Numbered from the stretch's first letter, positions 26,416 through 35,818 are shown. The stretch: 64,000 nucleotides of DNA from Bacillota bacterium (GCA_023388055.1 JAEWGW010000002.1:68009-132008), one strand, 5' to 3'. The notes: a model not told the origin generated them from the letters alone. Numbers and translations: made by a program.

Positions 26416-27192
26416 TTAAAACTTGTTGTAGCTGTTGATGTTGCTGCCCATGCTGGTGCCGCCAAACTGGGACTGGGAGGTTTGGGCGGAGTCGGAACGC
26501 AGATAAGCGTCATGGTTTTGTTGGTCGCCCTTGTAGTTGGCGGTGTGGAAGGAGTTAGGGGAAACATATTGTTGTTGGCCGTAGCTTTGTTGGTTGTTGG
26601 CAAACCCGGAATTCATACCGTAGCTGCCGGTAGAGAAGCTTTGCGTTTGGGTTTTGTACTGCTGCGGAATGGAGGATTGGCCATAAGCGCTTGTGTATTG
26701 TCCTTGTGCCGGCTGGAAGGAGTCGGAACGCAGATAGGCATCATGGTTCGCTTGGTCGCCCTTATAGTTGGCGGTGTGATAGGAGTTGGGGGAAACATAT
26801 TGAGCTTGGTTTTGCTGATTTTGTTGGTTTTGGCCATAAGAAGAGCCATACCCAACATTGGAGGTGAAGCCGTAGTTGACAGAGCTGTTTACTCCGCTGA
26901 AGCCGGTTTGGGAAGGCTGAGTGGAGTCAGCGCGCAGGTAGTTGTCATGGTTCGCCTGGTCACCACGGTAGCTGGAGGTGTGGAAGCTGGCCGGGTTTTG
27001 ATTTTGTTGGCCGTAGACGGAATTCACCTGTCCGGTAGGCTGGAAGGATCTTTGTATGCCCTTGTATTGGGAGGTTACATTTTGACCCATGCCGAAGGAG
27101 CTGGGGGATTGGGAATCGGATCTCAGATAGTTGTCGTGGCCGGCTTGATTGCCGCGGTAGTTGGAGGTGTGGAATTGCTCGGATTGATACAC
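26416..27192 (-). CDS. Q/N/S/Y-rich protein with four 21-residue repeats, probable spore coat component
   Basis: A 258-residue low-complexity protein rich in Gln, Asn, Ser, Tyr and Gly. Four copies of F/YHTxxYxGxQxxHDxYLRxDS begin at residues 7, 70, 138 and 215, separated by 40-55 residues of Q/N/Y-rich linker. There is no signal peptide, membrane segment or cysteine. I do not recognise the family. Its place beside a CotF-type gene and its composition suggest a structural spore-coat or crust role, which is inference. The GTG start follows AAAGGAGG. Confidence 0.8.
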   Translation of the reverse strand: MYQSEQFHTSNYRGNQAGHDNYLRSDSQSPSSFGMGQNVTSQYKGIQRSFQPTGQVNSVYGQQNQNPASFHTSSYRGDQANHDNYLRADSTQPSQTGFSGVNSSVNYGFTSNVGYGSSYGQNQQNQQNQAQYVSPNSYHTANYKGDQANHDAYLRSDSFQPAQGQYTSAYGQSSIPQQYKTQTQSFSTGSYGMNSGFANNQQSYGQQQYVSPNSFHTANYKGDQQNHDAYLRSDSAQTSQSQFGGTSMGSNINSYNKF

Positions 27193-27296
27193 AGGTGGAT
27201 CCTCCTTTTAATTGGTTACTCACGTTAGTCTTCTCCGGTTCACTCACCTTAGAAGCCTCTACTAGTGTCTTCACCTCAAAGGGTTTTATGTTTGGG

Positions 27297-27330
27297 AAAA
27301 AAAAGAAACGGCACAGATTCCCTGCACCGT
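27297..27330 (-). terminator. Terminator of thiE
   Basis: ACGGTGCAG and CTGTGCCGT around a five-base loop, then a T-rich run on the minus strand, directly after thiE. Confidence 0.85.
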
Positions 27331-27341
27331 TCCCTTACTTA

Positions 27342-28004
27342 TTATAAATGCTCAATCAGCCGTTTCAGCTCCGCTGCAGACTCCTGCGGATTACTGCTGC
27401 GGGTGATGGCGGACACCACGGCTATCCCGTCGGCCCCCGCTCCGATTACCAGTCCGGCATTGATACGGTTAATCCCGCCGATGCCCACCCGCGGAATCCC
27501 GGGGCACTCTGCCTTCAACCTGCCCAGCAGCTCGAAGCCGATGGCATCCCCTGCATCCGGCTTGGTAGGAGTCCCGTAAACCGGGCCAACCCCCAGGTAA
27601 TCCGCTTCCTGCTCCAAAGCCCAACGGGCTTCGTCCCAGGAGCCGGCGGACACCCCTACAAAACGGTCCTGCCCCATCAATCTCCGGACCTCCGGGGCCG
27701 GCAGATCATCCTGCCCCACATGGACTCCGTCCGCGTCGAGCAGCAAGGCGATGTCCACACGGTCATTGACCACAAAAGGAATCCCCCTCTCGCGGCACAT
27801 GGCTCTGACCTGTCGGGATATCTCAAGAACCTCCCGCAGCGGCTGTGATTTTTCCCGCCATTGAATCATGGTGACGCCGCCGGTTATAGCTTCACGGGCA
27901 ATCTCCACAGCAGTACGCCCTCCATAACTCTGCATATCCATAACCAGATACAGCTTGAGCCATTCCCTCAGGGGGCGGCCGTTCCACTCTACGATTTGGT
28001 GCAT
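27342..28004 (-). CDS. thiE: Thiamine phosphate synthase
   Basis: TIM-barrel enzyme of 220 residues that joins the thiazole and pyrimidine phosphates to make thiamine phosphate. Family motifs are MIQWREK, VVNDRVDIALLLDADGVHVGQDDLP, GVGPVYGTPTKPD and GIGGIN. The ATG at 28004 follows GGGGAG; a longer frame upstream overlaps the CoA-binding gene. It is 19 bases after that gene and likely cotranscribed. No TPP riboswitch was recognised and no other thi genes are adjacent. Confidence 0.92.
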   Translation of the reverse strand: MHQIVEWNGRPLREWLKLYLVMDMQSYGGRTAVEIAREAITGGVTMIQWREKSQPLREVLEISRQVRAMCRERGIPFVVNDRVDIALLLDADGVHVGQDDLPAPEVRRLMGQDRFVGVSAGSWDEARWALEQEADYLGVGPVYGTPTKPDAGDAIGFELLGRLKAECPGIPRVGIGGINRINAGLVIGAGADGIAVVSAITRSSNPQESAAELKRLIEHL

Positions 28005-28023
28005 ATGCGAACACTCTCCCCGA

Positions 28024-28452
28024 TTAACCGCGTACAGGACGTGTGACAGCATCCTCTACCTTGATGCAGCGGTCCATAATGACCTGAAGACCGCCTGCCG
28101 CAGCAATGTCCGCGGCCTCCTCACTCTCAATTCCCTGCTGCAGCCAAAGAACCTTGGCTCCTGCTTTAACGGCTTCCTCCGCCACCTCTGCACAAAACTC
28201 GCTTCTGCGGAACACATTCACAATATCGATGGCATCCGGAACCTCAGCCAAGGAATTATACCGTTTCTCCCCCAGAATGGTATCGGCGCCGGTGGGATTT
28301 ACCGGAATAATCCGGTACCCCCGGTCCTGCATGGCCGCAGCCACCATATGCGAGGTGCGGTCGGGCTTGTCCGACAATCCCACCACAGCGATATTGGTTG
28401 TTTTCTCCAAAATTGATTTAATCTCAACCCGCGACGGGTTCTCAAATGCCAT
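28024..28452 (-). CDS. CoA-binding domain protein
   Basis: A 142-residue stand-alone Rossmann-type CoA-binding domain of the YccU/YneT family. The nucleotide-binding region is IAVVGLSDKPDRTSHMVAAA, followed by GYRIIPVNPT and VLWLQQGIESEEAA. The biological role of the family is not established. AAGGAGG lies nine bases before the ATG. It sits between the C39-like peptidase and thiE on the same strand. Confidence 0.88.
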   Translation of the reverse strand: MAFENPSRVEIKSILEKTTNIAVVGLSDKPDRTSHMVAAAMQDRGYRIIPVNPTGADTILGEKRYNSLAEVPDAIDIVNVFRRSEFCAEVAEEAVKAGAKVLWLQQGIESEEAADIAAAGGLQVIMDRCIKVEDAVTRPVRG

Positions 28453-28486
28453 TATGGTGAGCCTCCTTAGATGTACGTATTGTCAA

Positions 28487-29320
28487 TCAGGCACCCGGGG
28501 TATAGGAAAGGCTCTGACGCCCCATAGCTTCCCAGGTTTCCAGAAACTGCTGGCGGTCAACGGGAAACTGCTTCTTCCCGGTCCACGGATCATTCACATA
28601 TACATATTGGTCATCATACCCCACAAGCAGCACCGCATGCTCCATAAAGGTGGTTTTAATCGGACCCGTCGGCGTATCCCAGGTTACCCATTTGGCGGGT
28701 ACACGGAAGTCGATGGTGGTCCAGACCACCGCGGGAATCCCTTGGGACAGCTGAAGCTCCAGCTCAATGAATTCAGACCCGGTGAGATCCACAGCGGAGG
28801 GAACATTGCCCTCCAACACCGGAAACAGCGCCGTGTGGTAAATGCCAAAGCCCTTGCCCTTTCCTGAAACCTCCCCTACAAAACCCGTATTGGGGTTTCC
28901 CCAATATGCCGGGGACCCGTCGGTATTCATGGTGATCGGCGTCATGTCAACGGGCATTTCGGATAGGAGATCCATCTTGGTCTTGGCCACACCGGCGAAA
29001 TTCAACAGCATGGACAAGCTGGTTATTTCACAGCCCGAGGGCAGCTCGGGATGCTGGCGGTAAATCGGCGCATCAAGAAGAACGGATGCCTTTCTCTCCG
29101 GCTTGACAGGTGTCGGCGCCGGAACGGGTGATGGCTCGGCTGCAGCGGATTCAGCCGGGCGCACCACGGCAGCCGCCGCATCAGCATAAGGGGAAATCGC
29201 CCATTCCTTCCCGCTTAGCCTGCCATAAATCAGCACGCTGAATACACCGCTGGAAAACACGAGTCCTACCACCATCACAAAGGCCGCCACATATTTTGTT
29301 GTCTTCCAGAGAATATTCAT
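28487..29320 (-). CDS. Membrane-anchored C39-like cysteine peptidase
   Basis: About 277 residues. An N-terminal membrane segment (about 10-30) probably anchors or exports the protein; a Pro/Ala-rich linker (about 48-75) follows, then a papain-like C39_2 domain. The catalytic Cys is in LPSGCEITS (Cys97) and the His in EHAVLLVGYDD (His228), with an Asp/Asn in VNDPW. Similar domains occur in the Bacillus YvpB group, with unknown substrates. The ATG at 29320 is chosen; a GTG three codons earlier lacks a ribosome binding site. It lies 43 bases downstream of aroA. Confidence 0.82.
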   Translation of the reverse strand: MNILWKTTKYVAAFVMVVGLVFSSGVFSVLIYGRLSGKEWAISPYADAAAAVVRPAESAAAEPSPVPAPTPVKPERKASVLLDAPIYRQHPELPSGCEITSLSMLLNFAGVAKTKMDLLSEMPVDMTPITMNTDGSPAYWGNPNTGFVGEVSGKGKGFGIYHTALFPVLEGNVPSAVDLTGSEFIELELQLSQGIPAVVWTTIDFRVPAKWVTWDTPTGPIKTTFMEHAVLLVGYDDQYVYVNDPWTGKKQFPVDRQQFLETWEAMGRQSLSYTPGA

Positions 29321-29363
29321 CCTGATCACTCTTTTTGCTGTAGTATTCTTGCGAGTATGCGGG

Positions 29364-30665
29364 TCAGATCAGTTCGATATGGGCGCCGAGATCAAGCATA
29401 TGCCGGAAGAAGCCGGGATACGATTTGGCCACATGGTGGGCGTCATTAATGATAAGCCCCTGTTCCGAACGCAAACCCACCACGGACAAGGCCATGATAA
29501 CCCTGTGGTCATAATGAGCGTTAATCTCCACGCCGCCCTTCACACCTTCGGGTTTGCCGTGGACAATAATTTCGCTTTGCCGCTCCTCCACATTCGCTCC
29601 GGCCTTGTTCAGCTCATGAACAAAGTCGGTAATGCGGTCGCATTCCTTGTAACGCAGATTCTCTACATTATAGAAGCGGGTGGTCCCTTCGGCAAAAACG
29701 GAGGCTGCCACCATGGCCAATACACCGTCCGTAAAGTGGTCACCGTCGAATTCTCCGCCGCGGAGCTTGCCATTGCCTGTTATATGGACAGTGTCGTTGG
29801 TATGTGTCAGAGGCACACCCATCGCCTTCAGCACATCCACCACCGCACGTTCACCCTGGCGGCTCTTCTCGGCCAGCCTGCGGACGGTGACATCCGAGGA
29901 GGTAACGGCGGCGGCAGCCAGAATAGCGGCAGAGCCGGGGTAATCCCCTTGGACAATGTATTCCTTGGGCAAGTAACGCTGCCGTCCCGGAATCCGGAAG
30001 TGCATATAATCTTCGGCAGCCTCCACCTGAATTCCTGCCTGCTCGAGGACTTCCAAGGTTTGGCCGACAATGACCTTGGACTTCAGATCATGCAGAACCG
30101 TAATTTCGCTGTCTTCCGCAAGCAAGGGAGTCATAAATAACAGTGAGCTTAAAAATTGGGAGCTGACATTGCCCGATACGGTAATATGTCCGCCCTTGGG
30201 TTTACCGCCTCCGATGGTGATTGGCAGTCTGCCGTCCCGGTCTGCAACCTCAACCCCCATTTGGCGGAGGGAATCGATGAGATCATGATGAGGGCGTTTG
30301 CCCAAGGATTCGGGATAACGGTTCACGAAGGTGACATCATCCGGGCACAGCGCGGCAATGGACATTAGAAACCGCAGAACCGCTCCGGCGTTGCCTACAT
30401 CCAGCTCCTTCACCTTAGCCGGGTGGGCACCGAAGCCATTCATCACCAGCTTGGTTTCATCCTCCGTCAAGGTAGCCCCCAAGTCCCGGATACAGCGGCG
30501 CATGGCATCGCTGTCCTCACTGTGGGCAGGATAATAGATGGTGCTTGTCCCATCTGCCAGAGCTCCGATCAGAAGATAGCGGGTCGTATAATTCTTGGAC
30601 GATAACGCTTGTATATCACCCCGGAGGACCGGGGTAGGTTTGATCACAGCTTTAAAACCGTTCAT
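29364..30665 (-). CDS. aroA: 3-phosphoshikimate 1-carboxyvinyltransferase (EPSP synthase)
   Basis: Shikimate-pathway enzyme of 433 residues that transfers enolpyruvate from PEP to shikimate-3-phosphate. Family motifs are GNAGAVLRFL, SGNVSSQFLSSLL, GDYPGSAAIL, DGVLAMVAASVFAEGTT, NLRYKECDRI and DHRVIMALSV. The ATG at 30665 follows AGGAGGG by ten bases; the longer in-frame extension has no support. The shikimate kinase gene lies about 570 bases upstream on the same strand, with a divergent rhodanese gene between them. Confidence 0.95.
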   Translation of the reverse strand: MNGFKAVIKPTPVLRGDIQALSSKNYTTRYLLIGALADGTSTIYYPAHSEDSDAMRRCIRDLGATLTEDETKLVMNGFGAHPAKVKELDVGNAGAVLRFLMSIAALCPDDVTFVNRYPESLGKRPHHDLIDSLRQMGVEVADRDGRLPITIGGGKPKGGHITVSGNVSSQFLSSLLFMTPLLAEDSEITVLHDLKSKVIVGQTLEVLEQAGIQVEAAEDYMHFRIPGRQRYLPKEYIVQGDYPGSAAILAAAAVTSSDVTVRRLAEKSRQGERAVVDVLKAMGVPLTHTNDTVHITGNGKLRGGEFDGDHFTDGVLAMVAASVFAEGTTRFYNVENLRYKECDRITDFVHELNKAGANVEERQSEIIVHGKPEGVKGGVEINAHYDHRVIMALSVVGLRSEQGLIINDAHHVAKSYPGFFRHMLDLGAHIELI

Positions 30666-30687
30666 CGGGCAGGTTCCCTCCTGAGAG

Positions 30688-30707
30688 TTTTTTGCACTAG
30701 CAAAAAA
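30688..30707. repeat. Short inverted repeat before aroA
   Basis: TTTTTTGC-ACTA-GCAAAAAA, a perfect 8-bp inverted repeat 23 bases before the aroA start. It could be an operator or a weak hairpin in the leader. Confidence 0.5.
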
Positions 30708-30859
30708 TGGCTTCGTAAAAAAGCTTGTGGCCGGACATCGGCCGTTCATAGTTACTGACAGTTTACCATATGCGGCAGGCCTTGGGAATGCGGTACAAGT
30801 CGCATCCTTCCGAGAAAACACGAATTTTCCCGTATTTGTTCGAGGGAGACCCAGTCCGC

Positions 30860-30888
30860 TTGACCCTCATACGCAATTCCGGTAGACT
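30860..30888 (+). promoter_or_regulatory. Possible SigA promoter of the rhodanese gene
   Basis: TTGACC and TAGACT with a 17-base spacer, about 36 bases before the start codon. Confidence 0.5.
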
Positions 30889-30923
30889 TCTAAAAAACAT
30901 CCCAAATCGTGAGGTGCAGCGAC

Positions 30924-31229
30924 ATGGAACAGGAAATTGGCTGGATATCCGCCGACGAGGTCCGGCAACGACTGGAACGCGGTGAAGCATTAAACTTGGT
31001 GGACGTGCGTGAGCCTGAGGAGGTTGCGTTGGGCATGCTCCCCGGCGCTATTCATATTCCGTTGGGCGAGCTGCCTTACCGGCATGAAGAAATCCCTAAG
31101 GCCGATGAGGTCATCTTCGTATGCAGAAGCGGCAGCCGCAGCGGCCGGGCATGCGATTATCTGCGGCACATGGGCTACCGCGGTCTTAAGAATATGGAGG
31201 GAGGCATGCTGGATTACGGGAATCCGTAA
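30924..31229 (+). CDS. Rhodanese-like single-domain protein
   Basis: A 101-residue cytoplasmic sulfurtransferase domain. The active-site loop is VCRSGSRSG with the catalytic Cys, and the DVREPEE and GAIHIPLGEL segments are typical. It may carry persulfide sulfur for cofactor or tRNA modification. The ATG at 30924 follows GAGGTG by seven bases; a GTG five codons earlier overlaps that site. It is divergent from aroA and convergent with aroK, whose stop lies only two bases away. Confidence 0.88.
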   Translation: MEQEIGWISADEVRQRLERGEALNLVDVREPEEVALGMLPGAIHIPLGELPYRHEEIPKADEVIFVCRSGSRSGRACDYLRHMGYRGLKNMEGGMLDYGNP

Positions 31230-31231
31230 CC

Positions 31232-31735
31232 TCACGCCTCCAGCATTTCCTCAATCCTGCGGGCCGCCTCCTCCGGCGACAGGCGGTCCGTATGGAGCTG
31301 AGCCGCCGCAAAATCATAAGCATGGCGCCGGGCTTCCACCAGAGTATGCACCCGCTCCACCACATCCCCCTGCAATAACGGTCTGCCCTTATCGCCGCGA
31401 ACCCGTTCTACAATTACCGATTCCTCCGCATTCATTGCCACAACAAGACCGTTCTCCAGCATTAACCTGCGGTTCTCCTCCAAGAGAACAGCACCTCCTC
31501 CTGTAGATACGACCTGATTCTGGCGCTGCAGCAGCTCCCGCAAGGCTTCTGTTTCCTGTTGGCGAAAAAAAGCCTCTCCATGCTCTTCGAACATCCGGCT
31601 GATGCTCATCCCCGTCTGCTCCTGGATAAAGGCATCCGTATCCGTGAAGGTCCAGCCGAGACGACTGGCAAGAATCCGGCCTACGGTGGTTTTTCCGGTG
31701 CCCATAAAACCCACCAAAACAATATTCCGCTGCAT
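31232..31735 (-). CDS. aroK: Shikimate kinase
   Basis: A 167-residue kinase that phosphorylates shikimate with ATP, one step before the aroA product acts. Walker A is GFMGTGKTT (9-17), the shikimate-binding DTDAFI segment and the GGGAV motif are present, and the lid RGDKGRPLL is intact. GGAGGGG precedes the ATG. It converges on the rhodanese gene and lies near aroA. Confidence 0.94.
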   Translation of the reverse strand: MQRNIVLVGFMGTGKTTVGRILASRLGWTFTDTDAFIQEQTGMSISRMFEEHGEAFFRQQETEALRELLQRQNQVVSTGGGAVLLEENRRLMLENGLVVAMNAEESVIVERVRGDKGRPLLQGDVVERVHTLVEARRHAYDFAAAQLHTDRLSPEEAARRIEEMLEA

Positions 31736-31824
31736 CGACTTCCCCTCCTCTCTCTTTAACCCGTGCTCATTCTCGGATTTTACCGCGAAAGAAAGGGAAT
31801 AGGCAAGACAATCTTGACCCGAAA

Positions 31825-34800
31825 TTAATTATCCAACGGTTGATTCCATGGAACCCGGAACCAGACCTTCGTTCCCTGCTCCGGAGCGCTTTCCACGTTT
31901 AATCCCTTTCCAAACAATTGGATCAGCCTCCTGTTGGTGTTCAGCAAGCCGATTCCCCTTCTGCCCTGGCGTGAGGAATCCAGCAGACGTTCCAGCTCTC
32001 CGGCAGGCATCCCTCTGCCGTTATCCCGGACCTCCAGCAGAACCCCTTCCTCCTCCCGGCTGATCCGGACATGGATGTGGAGCGGCTTGCGCCCGGTCAT
32101 TCCATGTTTGACAGCGTTTTCCACCAATGGCTGCAGGCTGAGAGGCGGCAGGAAAATATCCGCTTCCCCGTCCACGTTCATGTCGATATCCACAGACAAG
32201 CGCGGTCCAAACCGGGCCTGTTCAATATACAGATAAGCACGCACCAGCTCCAGCTCATGCTCCAGTGAAACCAACTGCTCCATATTCAAGAAGTCAACAC
32301 TGATCCGCAAGTAGCTGATGAATGCTTCCCCCAGCTCCTGCATTGTCTCCTTGTTAATTTCGCTCAACGCCAGAAGGGAATTCAGCGTGTTGTAAAGGAA
32401 GTGAGGCGAAATTTGCGCTTGCAGATAAGCAGCCTCTATCCGCAAACCTTCCGATATAGCGCGTTTCAACCTTGCAAGAGACCATAACCGGTACTTCAGC
32501 TCCAGAGCATCCACCGGTTTGACCAGGTAATCATTAGCCCCGGCCAAAAAACCGGTATAAATATCCTCCGGCTGATTGCGGGCCGTAAGCAGGAGCAGCG
32601 GCAATTCGGCTATGTCATACCGCTCGCGTACAAGACGGGTCAATTCATAGCCGGACATCTGGGGCATCATCACATCCACAATCAGGATGTCCCAAGGCTC
32701 CTTATCCAGCATCAAAAGCAAGTCCTCCGGCTTCTGGACCGTGGTAATGCTATATTCGTCAGAGGATAACACACTGGCCAGCACCTTTAAGTTGATGGAG
32801 TCATCATCCACTGCCAGAATACGGACGGGCTTTTCGGTGAAGAGTTCCGGCGGATTGGGATAGATTCCTTGAAGGGAAACATCTGCTGCAGACTTCTGCT
32901 CCTGACTAAACGGAATCTCTTCCGCTTCTGAAGGTAGGGCTGTTCCCTTTATGTTCAAGGCTGCCAGTGGCAGTGTAAACTGGAAGCTGCTGCCCACCCC
33001 GGGCTGAGAACGGACTGTCATTTCACCTCCGTGCAGCTCAATCAGCTGTTTGGTGATGGTGAGACCTAATCCTATCCCCCCCAGTTCTGCCCCTTCTTTG
33101 CCCTGCTCGTATTCCCGGAATATCCGCAGCTGCATCTCCTCATCCATTCCTAAACCGGTATCGGCGATTTCCACTGCCGCCATCCCCTTGCGGATGAAGG
33201 CGGAAACCCGGATTTCCCCTTCCTGTGTAAACTTAACGGCATTGTGCAGCAGGTTATATAAGCTTTGAGTGAGCCTTTTTTCATCCGCCCATACAGGCGG
33301 CAGTGATTCCGGCACATCCATAACAAAACGGACGGCCTTCCCCTCCAGATTATGCTTCAGCATATCCCAAACTCCCGAAACCACAGACAAGAGGGAAACA
33401 GGCTTCTGCTGAAGGGTGATCCGGTGATCCTGAAGGCGGGCCATATCCAGCAGATCATCAAGCAGGCTGGCCATCCTTTGGCCGATGACCCGCATCAGCT
33501 CCATATCCTCCGAGCTGCGCTGCTCCAGCTTATTCTTCTCCCGGGCTGTCACTGCCTGGGCAATGTTCATCATGCCGTGGAGCGGATTGCGCAGCTCGTG
33601 GGAGGTTTGGGCAAGAAACCGGTCCTTTTCCTTGGAGGCGGCATTCAGCTGGTGGTTAAGCCGTTCATTTTCCGCAGCGTTGTGAAAGTACTTCTTGAAC
33701 CAATAGCAGGAGAAGCCGATCATAGCCCCGATCAGATTCACCGGATAATAGATGTGTTTGGCCGTATAGCTGTAGCTGATCACGCTCCATACCACATTGG
33801 ATACCAGACAGGACATGGAGAAAACCAGAAATACGGCATCCTTGTCATCACGCCAGACCGCGCGGAACAGCATCCCGCCGAACCAGATCACGGGCAGCAC
33901 ATAAAGGCACATGTGGATACGGGCCTTTATGGAGTAGTGGACCAGCTCCATAGGTGCAGCCAGGATAAAAACGGAATACAGGCATAACAGCACCGTGTAA
34001 ATCAAATACACCTTGTACCGCTTGGTTTTGCCCAGGAAGGTCCGGCCCAATTGGATCATGAAGAAGGACATCCACATATAGGCCAGCAGCTTGATCTTCC
34101 ACAGCCATGCATATGGAACCGCAACCAGCTCCAGGATTACCACATCATCCGAAAGGACTACAGTCAGGGCAGCCATCAGCATCATAATGCCAAAGGTCGG
34201 GAGCGCCCGCTGTCTTCTGTCAAACAGGAAGAGGATAAAACCGTATAAACAATGGAGCAGCGCAATAAAAACTACTCCCAACTGGAGACCGACGGAAATG
34301 AAACGCTCCGAGGTAACAGCGCTTTGGGAGCCGAAACGGATGGATTTCACAATACCGCCATTTAGAGAATCATCGAAATTGGCGTACCGGATGATGAGCT
34401 CAATGGTATCGCTGCTCTCTGCCGATGCGGACGCGACGTAGGTAGCGGCGCTGGGCAGATAGCTTCCCCGGTCCGTGCCCGGCCGTCCCGCCTCCGCCAC
34501 CACCTTCCCGTTTATCTCCAGTGTGGAGGAAGTCCGAACATCCGCGACCCAGAAGCCATACGACAGGTCCGCGTTTGGATCGACCCGGATGAGCAAGCGG
34601 TAGGTTCCGTAGCCGAATGAATCCGGGCCCTCCTTTACTTCAAGAGGGTATTGTCCCTCCAACGGAATCTCCAACAGCATACGGTCCTGTTGACGGCCAC
34701 CGGCAATATCCTGTTGTGTCAGCAGTTGTCCAGGGTAAAACTCCCACTCGCCGTCCAAGGTAATGGAGGGCGAATCGGAGAAGTTCCAGCCGCTTAGATC

Positions 34801-34959
34801 CACGGTGCCCCCTGCTGCCTTAGGATGCTCCGGAACATGCAGCTCAGCGGTCCATAACCACCGGATCCCCTGCATCAGACCCACGAACAGCAGGATAAGG
34901 GCCAGATATTTTGGCAAACGCCAGTTCATTTTCAGGTGAGAGTTCGTTAATTTGTCCAT
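31825..34959 (-). CDS. Hybrid sensor kinase with two kinase cores and a receiver domain
   Basis: About 1044 residues. An N-terminal membrane segment is followed by an extracellular 7TMR-DISM-type jelly-roll sensor (about 45-220), seven membrane segments (about 225-425), a HisKA domain with His454 in SHELRNP and an HATPase, a receiver with Asp762 in VDVMMP, and finally a LytS-type kinase core with His853 in QISPHFLYNTLNSL and its own HATPase. Both ATPase domains keep N-box and G-box residues (NLLHNAVK, DTGLGM; LVENAVKHG, DNGRGM). The start is uncertain: no good ribosome binding site precedes 34959. It follows the MerR-like gene closely, and the probable partner regulator is encoded at 35847-37007. 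Confidence 0.88.
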   Translation of the reverse strand: MDKLTNSHLKMNWRLPKYLALILLFVGLMQGIRWLWTAELHVPEHPKAAGGTVDLSGWNFSDSPSITLDGEWEFYPGQLLTQQDIAGGRQQDRMLLEIPLEGQYPLEVKEGPDSFGYGTYRLLIRVDPNADLSYGFWVADVRTSSTLEINGKVVAEAGRPGTDRGSYLPSAATYVASASAESSDTIELIIRYANFDDSLNGGIVKSIRFGSQSAVTSERFISVGLQLGVVFIALLHCLYGFILFLFDRRQRALPTFGIMMLMAALTVVLSDDVVILELVAVPYAWLWKIKLLAYMWMSFFMIQLGRTFLGKTKRYKVYLIYTVLLCLYSVFILAAPMELVHYSIKARIHMCLYVLPVIWFGGMLFRAVWRDDKDAVFLVFSMSCLVSNVVWSVISYSYTAKHIYYPVNLIGAMIGFSCYWFKKYFHNAAENERLNHQLNAASKEKDRFLAQTSHELRNPLHGMMNIAQAVTAREKNKLEQRSSEDMELMRVIGQRMASLLDDLLDMARLQDHRITLQQKPVSLLSVVSGVWDMLKHNLEGKAVRFVMDVPESLPPVWADEKRLTQSLYNLLHNAVKFTQEGEIRVSAFIRKGMAAVEIADTGLGMDEEMQLRIFREYEQGKEGAELGGIGLGLTITKQLIELHGGEMTVRSQPGVGSSFQFTLPLAALNIKGTALPSEAEEIPFSQEQKSAADVSLQGIYPNPPELFTEKPVRILAVDDDSINLKVLASVLSSDEYSITTVQKPEDLLLMLDKEPWDILIVDVMMPQMSGYELTRLVRERYDIAELPLLLLTARNQPEDIYTGFLAGANDYLVKPVDALELKYRLWSLARLKRAISEGLRIEAAYLQAQISPHFLYNTLNSLLALSEINKETMQELGEAFISYLRISVDFLNMEQLVSLEHELELVRAYLYIEQARFGPRLSVDIDMNVDGEADIFLPPLSLQPLVENAVKHGMTGRKPLHIHVRISREEEGVLLEVRDNGRGMPAGELERLLDSSRQGRRGIGLLNTNRRLIQLFGKGLNVESAPEQGTKVWFRVPWNQPLDN

Positions 34960-34992
34960 AGGGAAATTATAGCACAAAGTCCCAGTTTAGCC

Positions 34993-35412
34993 CTAGTCTT
35001 CATTTATAAGTTTATCAATTTGACTGGCAATTTGAGCGAATTCCCGGGAGATGGTTTCCAAGGACTGCATCATCAGCAGCCAGGCTTCAGGATCACGCTT
35101 TATCTTTATCTCCGGAAAAGGTGTTGCTGGAGTCACGGCTGGAGGCTCTGCGAGAGGATCGGAATACAGCGGGACGAATTTTTGGAATCCCTCCTCCTCC
35201 AGCAGATTAAGGATGGTTTTGAGGCTGAACCGGTTGTTGCGGAGGGTGCGGACCCGGCGCAGAAGCTTCAGCGTACCCGATTCATACATCACCATGTCGC
35301 CCTGCCGGACAGTTGGGATGTAATCATGAAAATACTGGATCCAGCGTTTGACTGTAGTGGGGGAAACCCGCAGCGCTTTGATGATCTCCAATTGGTTATA
35401 TAACTTACCCAT
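34993..35412 (-). CDS. MerR-like DNA-binding protein
   Basis: A 139-residue protein with a MerR-type winged helix at the N terminus (LEIIKALRVSPTTVKRWIQYF) and a helical C terminus that could dimerise. It lacks recognisable metal-binding cysteines. AAAGGAG lies about 12 bases before the ATG at 35412; a longer in-frame extension is not supported. It lies immediately upstream of the hybrid kinase gene on the same strand, so they probably form an operon. Confidence 0.8.
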   Translation of the reverse strand: MGKLYNQLEIIKALRVSPTTVKRWIQYFHDYIPTVRQGDMVMYESGTLKLLRRVRTLRNNRFSLKTILNLLEEEGFQKFVPLYSDPLAEPPAVTPATPFPEIKIKRDPEAWLLMMQSLETISREFAQIASQIDKLINED

Positions 35413-35650
35413 AACACCCGCTCCTTTGTACACATCTATCCAAACAAAAAAAATTTTCGTGTTTCTTCCGTACGGTTTTGTCATCTACAGTAAAGGATAC
35501 TCGCATCCCCATAAAAAAATGAGAAAAAATACCCATCAAATGCTTGTTCCACCTCAACTGTCCGTTTTCCGCCATAAGAATTGTTCAAACTGTTATCAGA
35601 TGGGTCCGTTACAATATCCTTACCAACCACCCAATGACAAGGAGACCATT

Positions 35651-35818
35651 ATGGGAAGAATGAGATCATTGACGCCGCGCCAATGTTTGAAGGATAACTG
35701 CCAGCGCAAGCATTATGCCAAAGGCTACTGCAAGGAGCATTATCAACAAAAATGGTACATCAATAAGGTGAATAGCGGTTATCAGCTGGAAAACAAAAAA
35801 ACCGCCAGTACCCTTTAA
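35651..35818 (+). CDS. 55-residue zinc-finger-like protein
   Basis: Small basic protein whose core CLKDNCQRKHYAKGYCKEHY has the spacing Cys-x4-Cys-x8-Cys-x2-His, a treble-clef-like zinc site also seen beside phage HNH nucleases. The ATG follows AAGGAG by six bases, and the stop lies in a terminator hairpin. It is flanked by the MerR-like gene, which points away, and by the convergent response regulator. The function is unknown; RNA or DNA binding is possible. Confidence 0.65.
   Translation: MGRMRSLTPRQCLKDNCQRKHYAKGYCKEHYQQKWYINKVNSGYQLENKKTASTL

Noticed and set aside
34960..34965. TATAAT just before the hybrid kinase start as a promoter
   Set aside because: No -35 box at a proper distance, and transcription starting there would leave no leader. 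The gene more likely belongs to the operon of the MerR-like gene.
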